64,000 nt of DNA, taken from NCBI GenBank assembly GCA_029204225.1, contig CM055097.1:41332028-41396027 (forward strand), given 5' to 3'. A program made the position numbers and the translations under genes. This stretch comes from Diphasiastrum complanatum. Taxonomy: Eukaryota > Streptophyta > Lycopodiopsida > Lycopodiales > Lycopodiaceae. Below are positions 54,220-64,000 of this stretch, piece by piece. The notes under the pieces are model-generated. The model saw only the letters and a program-made list of their open reading frames with translations. It was not told the origin of the DNA and ran no database searches. Position 1 is the stretch's first letter. Every line of letters begins with the position of its first letter.

Positions 54220-54354
54220 TGGTATCGGAACCACCGAATTGTAATAGTGGTATCAGAGCAAACAACTACAATCACAACAGTGGCCTCAGAGCCACAACAA
54301 CTTCCCCTACATGTCGTATCAGAGCCACCGAATTGTAACAGTGGTATCAGAGCC
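54220..54354 (+). promoter_or_regulatory. Array of five primer-binding-site-like motifs in element G
   Basis: TGGTATCGGAACC (54220), TGGTATCAGAGCA (54248), TGGCCTCAGAGCC (54281), TCGTATCAGAGCC (54314) and TGGTATCAGAGCC (54342), spaced 28-33 bp. ACCGAATTGTAA(T/C)AG follows copies one and four, so at least part arose by duplication. The copy next to the LTR is mutated, while the farthest is an exact initiator tRNA-Met site. Confidence 0.9.
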
Positions 54355-54445
54355 AAGGTTCATTGGATTACTAGAGTCTAGGACTTATTTCAATTCTATC
54401 AAACTGTTCTTTCTGTTTGTGTTTCATCTCTACTACACGATCACT

Positions 54446-54691
54446 ATGGAAGGTTCAACCTCAAAGATCCGCTTAATCAACAAATTCAATGGAGATGACT
54501 TCCACATGTGGAAGTTCAAGATGAGGATGATTCTGATCGAGAAGGAGCTATGGGAGTACGTAAATGGTTCAATATCCAAGCTGGTAGAATCTGAATTGCT
54601 TCCAACATGGGAAGCAAAGGATGGCAAAGCACTTGCCATTGTATCCCTGAATCTGAAAGACACTCAGATTGCTCATGTGTCAAACAGCACC
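54446..54691 (+). pseudogene. Gag N-terminal fragment of element G
   Basis: MEGSTSKIRLINKFNGDDFH, then WKFKMRMILIEKELWEYVNG, LLPTWEAKDGKALAIVSLNL and DTQIAHVSN, after which homology stops abruptly at 54691. Same type as D and H (KDGKA, LN..DTQI.HVS). Confidence 0.85.
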
Positions 54692-55071
54692 TATGTTATT
54701 GCACATACTCTGTTAATTCACATTACTATGTTATTGCACATTGTGAATTGCACTTTTTGGAAATCCGACATTGCAGAGTTTCTATACTTACATTAGTTAA
54801 TTCACATACTATGTTATATTTGCACACTATGAATTTCTAGTTAGTTAAGACATTGCTTATCTTGAAATCTGACAAAACCACTACAATATTGTGATCAATT
54901 GCAATAATATATATATTGAAAAATGTTAATCAATGTATCACAAAATTGTTGCTTTTGTAGTCTCTCTAACCTACAATAGATGAACTAAAATTCATATTAA
55001 AAACCTAATCTACTCATTGTCATCGTGACATCCACTCTGCATGAAAACAAGCAAACAAGACACATTAGTAT
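54692..55071. other. AT-rich, repeated TATGTTATTGCACA phrases
   Basis: Short phrases such as CTATGTTATTGCACA and TTAATTCACAT(T)ACTATG recur between 54695 and 54835. CACTACAATATTG at 54878 has the start of a CACTA terminal repeat but no partner was found. Confidence 0.4.
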
Positions 55072-56005
55072 TTAATGCTTAATCGTACTAGTACTAATGG
55101 TTAAGAGTGAACACATACGTGTTTTACAATAATAAAATTTACGAATAATACAAAGTTTAAATGTTTTAAAGAAACTTACACGTGGAGGATGACCCTCACT
55201 TTTCAATTTGTCGACTAATGCCTCGTATGATTCTCTAAAGGCAAAGTCGTACACTTCCTTAGTTGGTAGATGTCCATAGTTCGCCAACTATTTATCCATT
55301 CAATTTATGTTGGAATTAGTGAGCAGCTAGTCATAATGCATATTAAAAGAGAAAATCATATAAAATCAAAGATAAACTATAAGAGTAGTTTAGATTCACT
55401 AAACATGCTTGCTTGCAAGCTCGCCTTTCCACTCGAGCCAAACTTAGCATTGCCTATTCCATGCATCCTATCGCCCGCGACATCTCTTTGAATGTTGTAT
55501 TTATCTGGTGTTCTTTCATCATTTTTTACAGTGTTCCAATCTGACCTTGAACACCAGTGGGGTTTCGATAACCCGTCCCTATAATTTCGTCGTAGTGTAT
55601 CATGACGATTTCTTATCCACAAGCTCATGTGTTTATGAACTTCCTTCGAGTCGAATGCCTCTTCTTGTGGCAATTTGTTAAGAAGGGTACCAATAACCTG
55701 CCGTTTAAGATCGGCAAGTTGTTCAGACCATTTCTAAAACAATCTATCACCAAAATGGCATTGGCATAAAGAATACAATCGATCCATAATCACCCTTCCT
55801 TAATGGTTGGCGATTATGCTCCCTTGAGGATCCACGTCGTAATAAGGATTCGTAGATGACTCTTCGGTAGGGGTGGGAGCCGCGGCCGCTTGTGAGGTAC
55901 CACCCTCATCTTGGCTAAGCATATATTTTTTTGTTCGGGAGTTAGAGATGCATAAAAATTTGAAACATAATCTCTCAAGCTCTCGCCACTGTCTGACCCC
56001 GACAT
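55072..56005 (-). pseudogene. CACTA-associated Transposase_24-like gene, second copy
   Basis: From MSGSDSGESLRDYVSNFYAS (ATG at 56005) through DVDPQGSIIANH, LADLKRQVIGTLLNKLPQEE, HKHMSLWIRNRHDTLRRNYR, HWCSRSDWNTVKNDERTPDK, GIGNAKFGSSGKASLQ and, probably after an intron, LPTKEVYDFAFRESYEALVD. The blocks line up in order with the gene at 34147-36216 (DIDTSGAIVED, WRVVPITEKRRVIDDLK, MCMLMLKKAKLDLHY, NRSKQQKM, PTVAEIYVNAH). Stops and a frameshift are present. Divergent to the TNP2 gene at 57.5-59 kb. Confidence 0.55.
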
Positions 56006-57540
56006 GATTACTACATTTGTAAACATTCAATGCATTACAATAAGCCCTAATATATTGAATTGAAGTAGAAAAGAAAATCAACTACAAAAATTTAATGCAT
56101 ATTAGAGTTAGACTTTCATAACTATGACAACAAAAAAAAATATACTAGATGTGCGTTAATAACCTGCAACAAGATGCAAAAGAATCATACAGGAATGCAC
56201 GTATAAGAATCGTACTATTTAAAAATCAAAACATGAAAATCATATTATAATTGACAATTGAATTCAACATAGACAAGAGACAATAAACTCGAATCTGAAA
56301 ATTTGATAATAAAGCCAGTACATATGATGATGGTGCTATTCAATCCGTGCAGAGAAGGGCTTCAATGGCGATCTCGAATAGACTCTGTGGACGATTGATC
56401 TACAATAAACAGAATGTTCCAACTGCTAAGGAATGCTTCTCAATGTGGTACTTATATAGTGGTGACCACCATCAGAGAGAGCAAACAACCAAGTGTCAAA
56501 AAGGGATGCAAAACACCAAAAGTGTGTTTTCGCATAAGGAGTCGGAAGGCCAAATGATAAAGAGGCCATACCATCGAGGGGCTCTGCCCCCCAAACCCCT
56601 CGCCAGGGGGCTGTGTGAAAGATTTCAGATCCTTAAGATCCAATCTACTTGAATGATCTTTGGTTAGAAAGAGAAATACACTACCAATTTCACCAATGTA
56701 GAAAATCAGCATCTACACACAATTTTAGATGCAAACACTAATAGAACTTGATCAAACTTGAATGAAATGATTATGTACTGTTGCTGTCCGTACAAAACCA
56801 GCAAGCTATTGTATTTCACACGTGTGGATCCAAAAATAGCAAATATAGATCATTCTACACATAGAATTGCAAGCAATCACCAAGATAGTGCACCAATGGA
56901 TAGTAGAACCATGTATAAGCATGAAATGAGATAGAAAAGAGAGAAGATGACTCTCTCCACGAGTTACATCCTTTTATAACAGGTCCAAACCCTATTTGGT
57001 CACTTGGCTTTCCCACCAAAATGCTAACCCTACCAATTTTGGGTCTAGATTCAATGTACCCAACTTATTCAAATTGAATCTACTCAAACTCGCATTCTAT
57101 CTTTCCCACACTTTTAAATAGTGTTTATTCAAATGAATTTTAGACTAATGAACTTTGAAAAGTCAACCTCTAAGTCTAAAACAAGTTTTGGCCTCAATAT
57201 GCCAAATATGGAAATATTGCAAAATGTGATGAAACTAGTTGAATCTTTCACAGGCTATCTCCCCCCCCCCCCCCCCCCCCCCAAACTTCTTGCTATGCAA
57301 TCCAGCCGTCTCATAACCATCATGGTCTCACAGTAGACCCCATACTAACAATCATGCTCAATTATGGCTTCTCCTCATAATGGGGGGCTTACAAATTTGA
57401 GCTCACAGTTAACTAGTGACTACTAAACTGAGAGGTGAATGTTTAGTTATGTCTAACAAATCATACTATAATTTTCATATAAGAATGATGCTATCTAAAT
57501 CAACGTATTTTCAAATTGACTAATTATGTTATTTGTGTTT
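56006..57540. other. Region between divergent CACTA genes
   Basis: No gene. GC-rich hairpins lie at 56575-56602 (CGAGGGG...CCCCTCG, with internal GGGGCTCTGCCCC). 56640-57100 looks like unrelated inserted DNA. A C22 run is at 57261-57282. Confidence 0.45.
57261..57282. repeat. Homopolymer of 22 C
   Basis: Uninterrupted C run in AT-rich DNA, after CAGGCTATCT and before AAACTTCTTG. It may be real or an assembly slip; length is likely unreliable. Confidence 0.85.
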
Positions 57541-58985
57541 TGTACTTGTGCATATATGCAGTTTATCACAAGGAGATGAATTACATTCAGATCAGTCTAG
57601 CGATGAAGACACTACTCAAGTAAATAGAGTAAATAATAAACATGCACATGCACAAAATATGCGTGAAAGACGCATTGTGGAAGTTTGGACGAAAAGATGA
57701 GGGTCAACCATCGAATTTGGAAGACGTTGAGGTTTGTTAACTTTATATTATTGTTGTTTACTATAATGTTCGTCAATCTATGTATGTCACTTATTGAATG
57801 TGTGTATGTGTGTAGACAATAAATCGCATGCCATTTCATGGAGTTGATCCATCCATTTTTAGTTACAATCAACGTCAAGTTTTGATAGACATGAGAGAAC
57901 AAAGAGCGAAACAAATTCAAAAGGCAAGTACAATTGGAGAAAATAGTAATGCACTTGATTCTAATGATGATGATGATGAGGTACAACACGATGAAGTAAT
58001 GCACAATATGTTTGAATCTTACTTTCAAACAAACAAGAATGATGTTATGCACGCATCTTCTAATGAAAATGGAGATCACGAACAATTTGAGATGGATGAA
58101 GACGAGACTTTATTGCGCAAGGAGGCAGACACTCCTTTGTATCGAAGAGCATCCATTTCGAGACTAGCTACGTCAATTTTTATTCTACACCTTCAACCAG
58201 CAAACAAATGGAGTGACCGTAGTGTCACATCATTATTCGGGTACTTAATGCATAACACAAATTTTGTACTTTATACTATATTTTCATTAACTTGATTTTT
58301 TTTCCTAACAACTCACATTGCTATTTTTTTAGGTTGTTGCATAGAATACTTTCGAAAACGTGATACCTAAAACACGAAAAGAAGCACGAAAGATGATGAA
58401 CGTGCTTGGGATGGATTGCGACACATTACATGCATGTCCAGAAGATCATGTTTTATATAGAGATGAGCATTCAGAAAAGCTTCAATGTCCAACGTGTAAC
58501 GCTTCACGTTATCGAGATGACATACAAGGGGATAAAGTGCCATGAAAAGTGTTACGACATTTTCCAATTATCCCACGATTGCAATGTCTATTTCGATGTA
58601 AATCTTTGGCACAACTAATGGATTGGCATGTCGAAAATTGATCTACGGATGATGTGATGCGAGTACCAATTGAGTCACCTACATGGAAACATATTGAGGA
58701 CCAATGGACCGAGTTAAAAAATGAACCTCGTAATTTAAGATTTGGCCTTGCTATGGATGGCGTAAATCCTTTTACATTCAAGTGTCAACTTGGTCCACAT
58801 GGCCAGTTGTGCTCGTTAATTATAATATACCTCCATCTTTGAGTATAAAAATGGGACACTTGTTATTAGTTCTATTGATTCCAGGAAAGTACAAGGCCAA
58901 GAACATGGATGTGTATCTTGCACCCTTGGTCGATGAATGCATTCTTTGGAATGGTATTCACGCTTATGCCCTCTCATTGTTGGAC
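57541..58985 (+). pseudogene. CACTA transposase TNP2 (Transposase_21), N-terminal two thirds
   Basis: DETLLRKEADTPLYRRASIS and PANKWSDRSVTSLFGYL (N-terminal region), then after an intron-like break NVIPKTRKEARKMMNVLGMD, DTLHACPEDHVLYRDEHSEK, LQCPTCNASRYR, KVLRHFPIIPRLQCLF, MDWHVENRSTDDVMRVPIES, RNLRFGLAMDGVNPF. After a frameshift: STWPVVLVNYNIPPSLSIKM, LLVLLIPGKYKAKNMDVYLA and PLVDECILWNGI. This is the Transposase_21 (PF02992) signature (HACPNDC, CP.CG.SRY, KV...FPI.PRL.R, GL..DG.NPF, PGP...D.YL.PL..EL..LW..G). It breaks off at about 58975 into gypsy gag, and a stop follows DKVP. No DUF4216 remains. Confidence 0.85.
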
Positions 58986-59866
58986 ACTCATTTATGGTGT
59001 GATTCCCTGCACAGATTGCACACCAAACATTTTCTCGACTAGGAAATGTCTTAGCAAATTTTTCACGTGATTTGTCACTCTTAGCTTGCTACTCTTCCAA
59101 TGTTTTAATCTTCTCACCGAATTGTGACTGTATCTTTTCCAGCTGCATCTGCTGCTTTTGACCAAGTTTTTCGAGCTCATTAATCATCAACTCTACTGTT
59201 GCATTGATGTTTGTGGATGCAATAGTGGTGGATGTTGTGGTAGTTTGCCCAGCTATATAAGAAAACATTCCAATATTTGATTCATCATTTGAATCTTCAT
59301 CCTCCTCTCGTATTGCATCGCCCATAGCATGTTGTAAGGACACATAATCAATTGGCATTTAAGCTCGTGTCTAATCCTTTTAGGTAGACCTGCAAAAAAC
59401 CACATGGTCATGGCATCACTATTGATTAATTCATAATCACACTTAGATATGAGGTGTTTAACCCATTCAATATAATGTTGCACCATTTTCCTCTTTCCCA
59501 TTTTAATTTTACTTAAAAGAAGAAAAGGATCTTCCATAAACTTTCTTGTTTAAGTTTTGTGATTAGGCCAGCTTTAACCACTTTCCAATCCATACGTTTA
59601 GTCTCATCTTGGTTATAAAACCAATCTTGTGCTGCTCCAGTTAAGGCCATAGGAAATAGTTTAAGTTTATCTTGTGAAAAAACTTTGCCATAAACTTCCC
59701 ATGATTCAGAAAAGATTTCAAGAAATCTGAGTGGATCAAATAACCCATTATACTTTAGTATCTCTAGACAAGGTGACCTTCTAACAATAACTTGTGGAGC
59801 GACGAACGGAGGTCCAGGTGGCTGACGTAATTTGACAATAGCTATATCTGATAGATCAATATTCAA
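58960..59866 (-). pseudogene. Ty3/gypsy gag relic
   Basis: Minus strand: PCLEILKYNGLFDPLRFLEI, LFPMALTGAAQDWFYNQDET, DWKVVKAGLITKLKQES (gag core), HYIEWVKHLISKCDYELINS, FFAGLPKRIRHELK, then a coiled-coil stretch VELMINELEKLGQKQQMQLE and a CCHC-like knuckle WCAICAGNHTINEC near 58990-59030. Two frameshifts. It abuts the truncated TNP2, so one inserted into or recombined with the other. Confidence 0.75.
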
Positions 59867-60264
59867 AAAACAGTAATGGCGAAGGTTCGATGGGTGAAGG
59901 TTGACTTGGTGAGGATTCTTTCACTGCTATTTTGGGTAAAATCACTTATCTTGCTATTTTTGACTAATCTGATAAAATTAACCTTCGTCTGATTGACAGT
60001 AGATATATTTAGTGTTATAATTTGGTGGCTCTGATAGCTTGGCCTTGGACGATGATTGGCTGTGTTGTTGTTGTTGTGGTTGCGTAGCTGCTAGCTGTTC
60101 TGCCTTTGTGTTCTTGTCCTTGGAAGTCTTTCTTCTTCTTGGACTACTGCATGGTCGAGTAGAGTGCCACGGATTTGGTACTCGTTGATGTGGATGAGCT
60201 TTTCCTCCTTACTTCTTCCTACAACAGACTTGTTGTCAATTTTTTTAGAGACCACACAGGAGTG
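59867..60264. other. Unassigned junction DNA
   Basis: Includes ACCTTCG-type phrases and GTTGTTGTTGTTG near 60065. No LTR end or PBS for element H was recognised before its gag begins. Confidence 0.4.
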
Positions 60265-60269
60265 TTAAG

Positions 60270-61000
60270 ATGAAAACTGTACTAATGGCAAAAGAATTGT
60301 ACGACATTGTTACAGGTGCAGAAGGGAGACCCGAAGCGGATGACATGGCAATCGCCAGATGGAAGCTGAAGGATGGAAAAGCTTCCGTGCTGATCATCCT
60401 CAACATCACGAATACCCAGATCGGCCATGTATCCGAGGCTCAGACATCGAAAGAAGTCTGGGACATCTTGAGTACACTATACGAAGTGCGAGATATAGCT
60501 TCCAAGCTACATCTTAGGAAGAAATTCTACTCACTCAAGATGACGAATGGTGATTCTCTACAAAATCCGATCAATCAATTCAAGAACCTACTAAGACAAA
60601 TGGTCGCTGTCGAATCTGTCATAGATGATCAAGACGCAATGATGCAACTGCTTACAAGCTTGCCAAGTTCTTACGACAGCTGGGTGATGATCATCACGAC
60701 TCATTCAGAATTGACTCTTTTGAGAGTCATTACTATGTTGTTGCAGGAAGACGCGTGAAGGAACAAAGCATCGAGTTCCTCAGCTGATTCTCACGCCTTG
60801 TACACCAACAAGAGCACGACAAAGCAACAGAAGAAGAAAGGCCCAAAGCAATCAAAGCCAGACCAGAAACCAGCTCAGCACAAGGAATAGTCGAATCCGC
60901 AGACAAAGAAGAAGCTATTCTGCAGATACTGCAAACGAAACAACCACGAAATACAAGACTACCGCATACTTCAAGCGAAGAACAACAACAAAGGGTAGTC
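60270..61000 (+). pseudogene. Gag of element H
   Basis: ELYDIVTGAEGRPEADDMAI, KASVLIILNITNTQIGHVSE, SKEVWDILSTLYEVRDIASK, FYSLKMTNGDSLQNPINQFK and LLTSLPSSYDSWVMIITTHS. A stop follows LLQEDA. The knuckle reads LFCRYCKRNNHEIQDY, with the last Cys replaced by Tyr. Stops also occur at about 60888 and 60996. Confidence 0.85.
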
Positions 61001-61007
61001 GAATCAA

Positions 61008-62225
61008 GTGGCGAATGTAACTGCAGAAGCTCCACAGTCTATTCAAGAAACGGATCATGATGTCTTCATGACCAATCATCAAGGAGCATCTGGCGATAGT
61101 TCTTGGTTCCTGGATTCCGGAGCCACTCGGCACATGACTAGCCTCATTGGTTGTTTCGAGTCCTATACACCTTACAGTACTCAGAAATTCATTCACCTTG
61201 GTGACAATAGCACACAAGCTATTAAAGGTGAAGGCACTCTAAGATTATGCTTTGCAAATGATCAGTCTAAGCTACTCTTTAAAGTCCTGTATGTACCAAA
61301 GTTATCTACAAATCTGCTCTTTGTAAGCACAATCACAGAGCTAGGACACAGAATAGAACTCAAATGTGATCAGTGTAAAGTAGTTGATAGGACAAGCAAG
61401 ATCCTAGCACTCGGAAAGAGGCATGGATACTTGTATAAATTAAGTCATTGCTTTTATGCCTCTAGTTAGGCTCTTAGTACTTCAGTTCATTCAAATAAAG
61501 GTTTATTTTGACATTATAGACTTGGTCATTTAAATCATGCTACTGTACAACGAATGTCTAGACAATCTATTGTTCTTGATCTCGACTATCCTCGCAAAAA
61601 AGTCGAGTTACCTATCTGTCAAGACTGTCTAGTTGGTAAACAGACTGGAAAACCATTTAAGTCAAGCCATCAGCATATTGCTAGAGGATTACTAGACGTT
61701 GTACATTCAGATATTTGTGGCCTGATGAAAAATACTTTGTTGAAGGATGCCAAGTATTTTATAACCTTTATTAACGAATTCTCTAGAAGGATGATGGTAT
61801 TTTTCATAAAGAAAAAATCAAAAGTCTTCAGCTGCCTCAGAATCTTCAAAGAGCGTGCAGAAAAGGAGATTGGAAGGACGATCAAGGCCCTAAGGTCAGA
61901 CAACAGTGGACAATATATCTATGTCGAGTTTAAGGAGTACTGCCAAAGCCAAGACATTGATCAGCAATTCATCACTCCTTATAGTCCTCAGTCTAATGGC
62001 TTAGCTGAGAAGAAGAACCGTACTCTGGTCGAATCTGCTAAGTGTATGCTATTGCATGCATCGTTGCCCAAGAGATTCTGGACTGAAGCTATCTCCACTA
62101 CAGCTTATCTCCAGAACATATGTTCGACCAAGGCCCTCTCAGACAAGACACCCCATGAGGTGTGGACAAGCTCTAAGCCTTCTTTGAAGAACCTAAGAGT
62201 GTTTGGGCGCATTGCTTACGCATAG
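61008..62225 (+). pseudogene. Protease and integrase of element H
   Basis: Protease DSSWFLDSGATRHMTSLIGC and LYVPKLSTNLLFVSTITELG. Integrase zinc finger: YRLGHLNHATVQRM...ICQDCLVGKQTGKPF. Core: LLDVVHSDICGLMKNTLLKD, KYFITFINEFSRRMMVFFI, ALRSDNSGQYIYVEFKEYCQ (second Asp; GQY for GEF) and YSPQSNGLAEKKNRTLVESA (Glu). TPHEVWTSSKPSLKNLRVFG ends near 62220. Two stops around 61470-61512. Confidence 0.88.
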
Positions 62226-63020
62226 ATCCCAAAGGACACAAGGAAGAAATTGGACTTCCAAGGTTTGAAGATGATCCTGATCAGTTATACTTCGTTTGAT
62301 AACACCTACAAGTTGTACGATCCTGATACCCAGCAAAACTTGTATAGCCGGGATACAGTCTTTATCGAGGATCAGTTCTTCGACCTCAAAGGCAAGGATA
62401 TTGCTCAAGAAGAACCTACATCTCCTGCCATTGACATGACAGTCCGAGCTTCTGGATCAAGCGTGTCTATTGTCGACCCACTTCAAGACATCGATTCAGA
62501 CGAAGATGTTGCTGCTACCCAGCAACAAGTCCCAGGAGCGGTTCATCAGTCAAATCCTCCCAGAAGATCAAGCCGAGTGCGCACGCAGCCCACAAGGTAT
62601 ACTCCTGAGTTTGTTTGTCTCTTAATGCAGGAACCGACGACAGTCGAAGAGGCACTTAGCCAACCAGACTCTGATCTCTGGAGAGAAGCCATGGACAGAG
62701 AGTATTCCTCTCTGATCAAGAATCAAACATGGTAAGTTAGTCGAAGCTCCTATTGGCTGCAATATTATTGATTGCAAATGGATATTTAAGATGCCAACGG
62801 AACAATTGATCGAAGGAAGGCTAGACTAGTAGAACGAGGATTCACCCAGATCCCAAATGTCAACTATAGTGAGACTTTTAGTCCAGTCGTCAAACATTCG
62901 CTGATCTGAATGCTCTTGTCTTATGCTGCAGCTGTCGACCTCGAAGTACATCAACTTGATGTACAAAGAACCTATCTGAACGAAGTCATACAAGAAGACA
63001 TCTACATGATCCAACCCAAC
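62226..63020 (+). pseudogene. Integrase tail and RT N-terminus of element H
   Basis: YKLYDPDTQQNLYSRDTVFI, a PRRSSRVRTQPTRYTPEFVC linker, EEALSQPDSDLWREAMDREY, SSLIKNQTW. Then frameshifted RT with [20 protein letters not shown] and VHQLDVQRTYLNEVIQEDIY. The Asp of the first RT motif (QLDV) is present; YVDD is lost with the truncation. Confidence 0.85.
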
Positions 63021-63676
63021 CACATCCGTTGAAACCGCACGTTACAACCGCAAACTGCAATCCACCGTAACCGTAAACCGTAACCCTAACCTGAATCCAA
63101 GATCTAGTCAATCTAGCATCAAAGAGACGGAGTTAGTTGTCACGCGGAGGTTCGTTCCCATGAGAGCGATAGTATAGTTCAGATTTCAACATGAATGGAG
63201 GATCTAACACTAACATCCATTAACACTACATCCATTAACCCTACTTCCATTAATCCTAAATCCACAACAATGATAGAAACTTACTCTTCTCTCTCTCCCT
63301 TTCTCTCTCACAAAAAGCATAAGAAATAGCAATCTCAATAATGATCAAATCCAACAATTAGCAAAATCCAAAGAAAGCATGAGAAATGGAGGAGAAGAAA
63401 GAAAGAGCAAGGACATTCATCAATCCATTTCTAAAGAGAACCAATCTGCTTTATTGAAATGAGAAAATGAACATGAGCAACTCAAGTTGGTCCCTTTTTA
63501 TAGTAGAGAGGAGGACCCTGGCCTCTGAATCCTATTGGTCCAGTCTGGCCTCTCTTTTTATTCAAGTTTAAAAAAGTGTGGGAACCATCATGTATGTTTC
63601 CACTTTCTTGAACAAATATGCAATCTCCGTCGGTGTGACCGGATGATCGGGTATTTGTGTTTGCAGATATGCATAT
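63021..63676. other. Unassigned DNA after copia H truncation
   Basis: Begins with alternating ACCGTAAACCGTAAC phrases, followed by ATCCATTAAC repeats (63215-63260) and pyrimidine-rich DNA. No element end or protein motif was recognised. Confidence 0.4.
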
Positions 63677-64000
63677 CTATTGCTTGGCATCTTGCACTGC
63701 CTTATCTACTTGATCTTGTGCGGTTGTCAGGGCATTTTGCAGGGTGCTAATGTAGGTTTCCAAGCGATCAGCTTGTTGCTGGGCCAATGTCTTTTCGCTT
63801 TCAGCCTTTTCTTCATGTTGCTTGGCGATCTTCACCTCTCGATCCAGGTGGACAATTTTTTGGCTGATCAGCGTGTTTTCGGATCCTAAATCAGAGATCC
63901 TCTGTTCCATTTCCTTCTTCTTATCCAGCATAGATTGGATCACTTGCCCAAGGCTTGAAACTAACCCGAGAGCATCACCAGAATCGACAGTCGTGGAGGT
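63677..64000 (-). CDS. C-terminal part of a coiled-coil protein, open at the window edge
   Basis: Minus-strand frame open from the window end to a stop at 63677 (at least 107 codons). From MIQSMLDKKKEMEQRISDLG through IVHLDREVKIAKQHEEKAES to ADRLETYISTLQNALTTAQD and VDKAVQDAKQ, with hydrophobic residues at heptad spacing and many Glu, Lys and Gln: a long coiled coil. The upstream part (SGDALGLVSSLGQVI) continues beyond the window. It could be a host coiled-coil protein or the end of a retroelement-borne ORF. No domain was recognised. Confidence 0.45.
   Translation of the reverse strand, partial: TSTTVDSGDALGLVSSLGQVIQSMLDKKKEMEQRISDLGSENTLISQKIVHLDREVKIAKQHEEKAESEKTLAQQQADRLETYISTLQNALTTAQDQVDKAVQDAKQ

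Larger units (their letters stand above)
60265..63020 (+). mobile_element. Copia element H, truncated at both ends
   Basis: Gag (from MKTVLMAKELYDIV), knuckle, protease, integrase and RT N-terminus in one direction with few stops. It is cut 5' within gag and 3' in RT after TYLNEVIQEDIYMIQPN at about 63020. No LTR, PBS or PPT. Gag belongs to the D/G type. Confidence 0.85.

Noticed and set aside
54220-54354. CRISPR-like array of regularly spaced 13-mers
   Set aside because: The repeats are primer-binding-site variants directly after an LTR in a plant retrotransposon; no CRISPR context.
54878-54892. CACTA terminal inverted repeat (CACTACAATATTG)
   Set aside because: No inverted partner or 3-bp target duplication was found; kept only as a hint.
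63060-63095. Telomere-like CCCTAACC sequence
   Set aside because: Only one partial unit among ACCGTAA phrases; not a (TTTAGGG)n array.

Overview
The window is nuclear DNA of a land plant with a large, retrotransposon-rich genome. Almost everything recognisable is transposable-element sequence: Ty1/copia and Ty3/gypsy LTR elements, two CACTA (En/Spm) relics, remnants of two other DNA-transposon families and one probable tRNA-derived SINE. Every clear primer-binding site matches plant initiator tRNA-Met (TGGTATCAGAGC type). Nothing here fixes the species. The presence of DUF7869-like and other unusual transposase relics would fit a seedless plant, but that is only an impression. No rRNA gene, CRISPR array or functional tRNA gene was seen.

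Layout. 1-4.7 kb: copia scrap (+), Ty3/gypsy pol scrap (-), Ty3/gypsy gag relic (+). 4.96-21.4 kb: a nest. A copia-type element L (-) has its 3' LTR at about 4962-5384 and its 5' LTR at 20943-21390. Inside it lies a chromovirus-like gypsy element K (-, LTRs 6021-7047 and 17253-18333). K's RT-to-integrase segment is inverted, and that inverted segment was later hit by a young, intact copia element M (9377-15534, 1322-aa polyprotein). 21.4-31 kb: decayed DNA-transposon genes (23.5-25 kb and 30.2-30.4 kb), a SINE, microsatellites, and an intact small ORF for a secreted bulb-lectin-like protein (26816-27337), the best host-gene candidate. 31-36.2 kb: a CACTA relic with TNP2 C-terminus (-) and a multi-exon Transposase_24 gene (+), separated by an odd self-complementary repeat array. 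36.3-52.5 kb: stacked copia relics I (+), C (-), B (+, nested in the LTR of C), D (-), E (-) and F (-). 53.8-54.7 kb: 5' end of copia G (+), with five consecutive primer-binding-site-like motifs. 55-59 kb: a second CACTA relic with head-to-head Transposase_24 (-) and TNP2 (+). 59-59.9 kb: gypsy gag (-). 60.3-63 kb: copia H (+). 63.7-64 kb: an open coiled-coil ORF (-) running off the window.

How the parts relate. Only M is structurally complete and could be autonomous; its LTRs differ at about six sites in 682 bp. B, E and probably L share a related 5' leader. In B and E that leader holds an antisense ORF that aligns codon for codon with no gap. D, G and H share a gag type, and both D and G carry multiplied primer-binding sites. 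The most unusual signals are the conserved antisense leader ORF, the multiplied PBS arrays, the internal inversion of K, the CACTA head-to-head layout, the 0.8-kb AAATTGCGGAAA-type array with an embedded gypsy integrase fragment, and the relic of an unclassified transposase at 23.5-25 kb.
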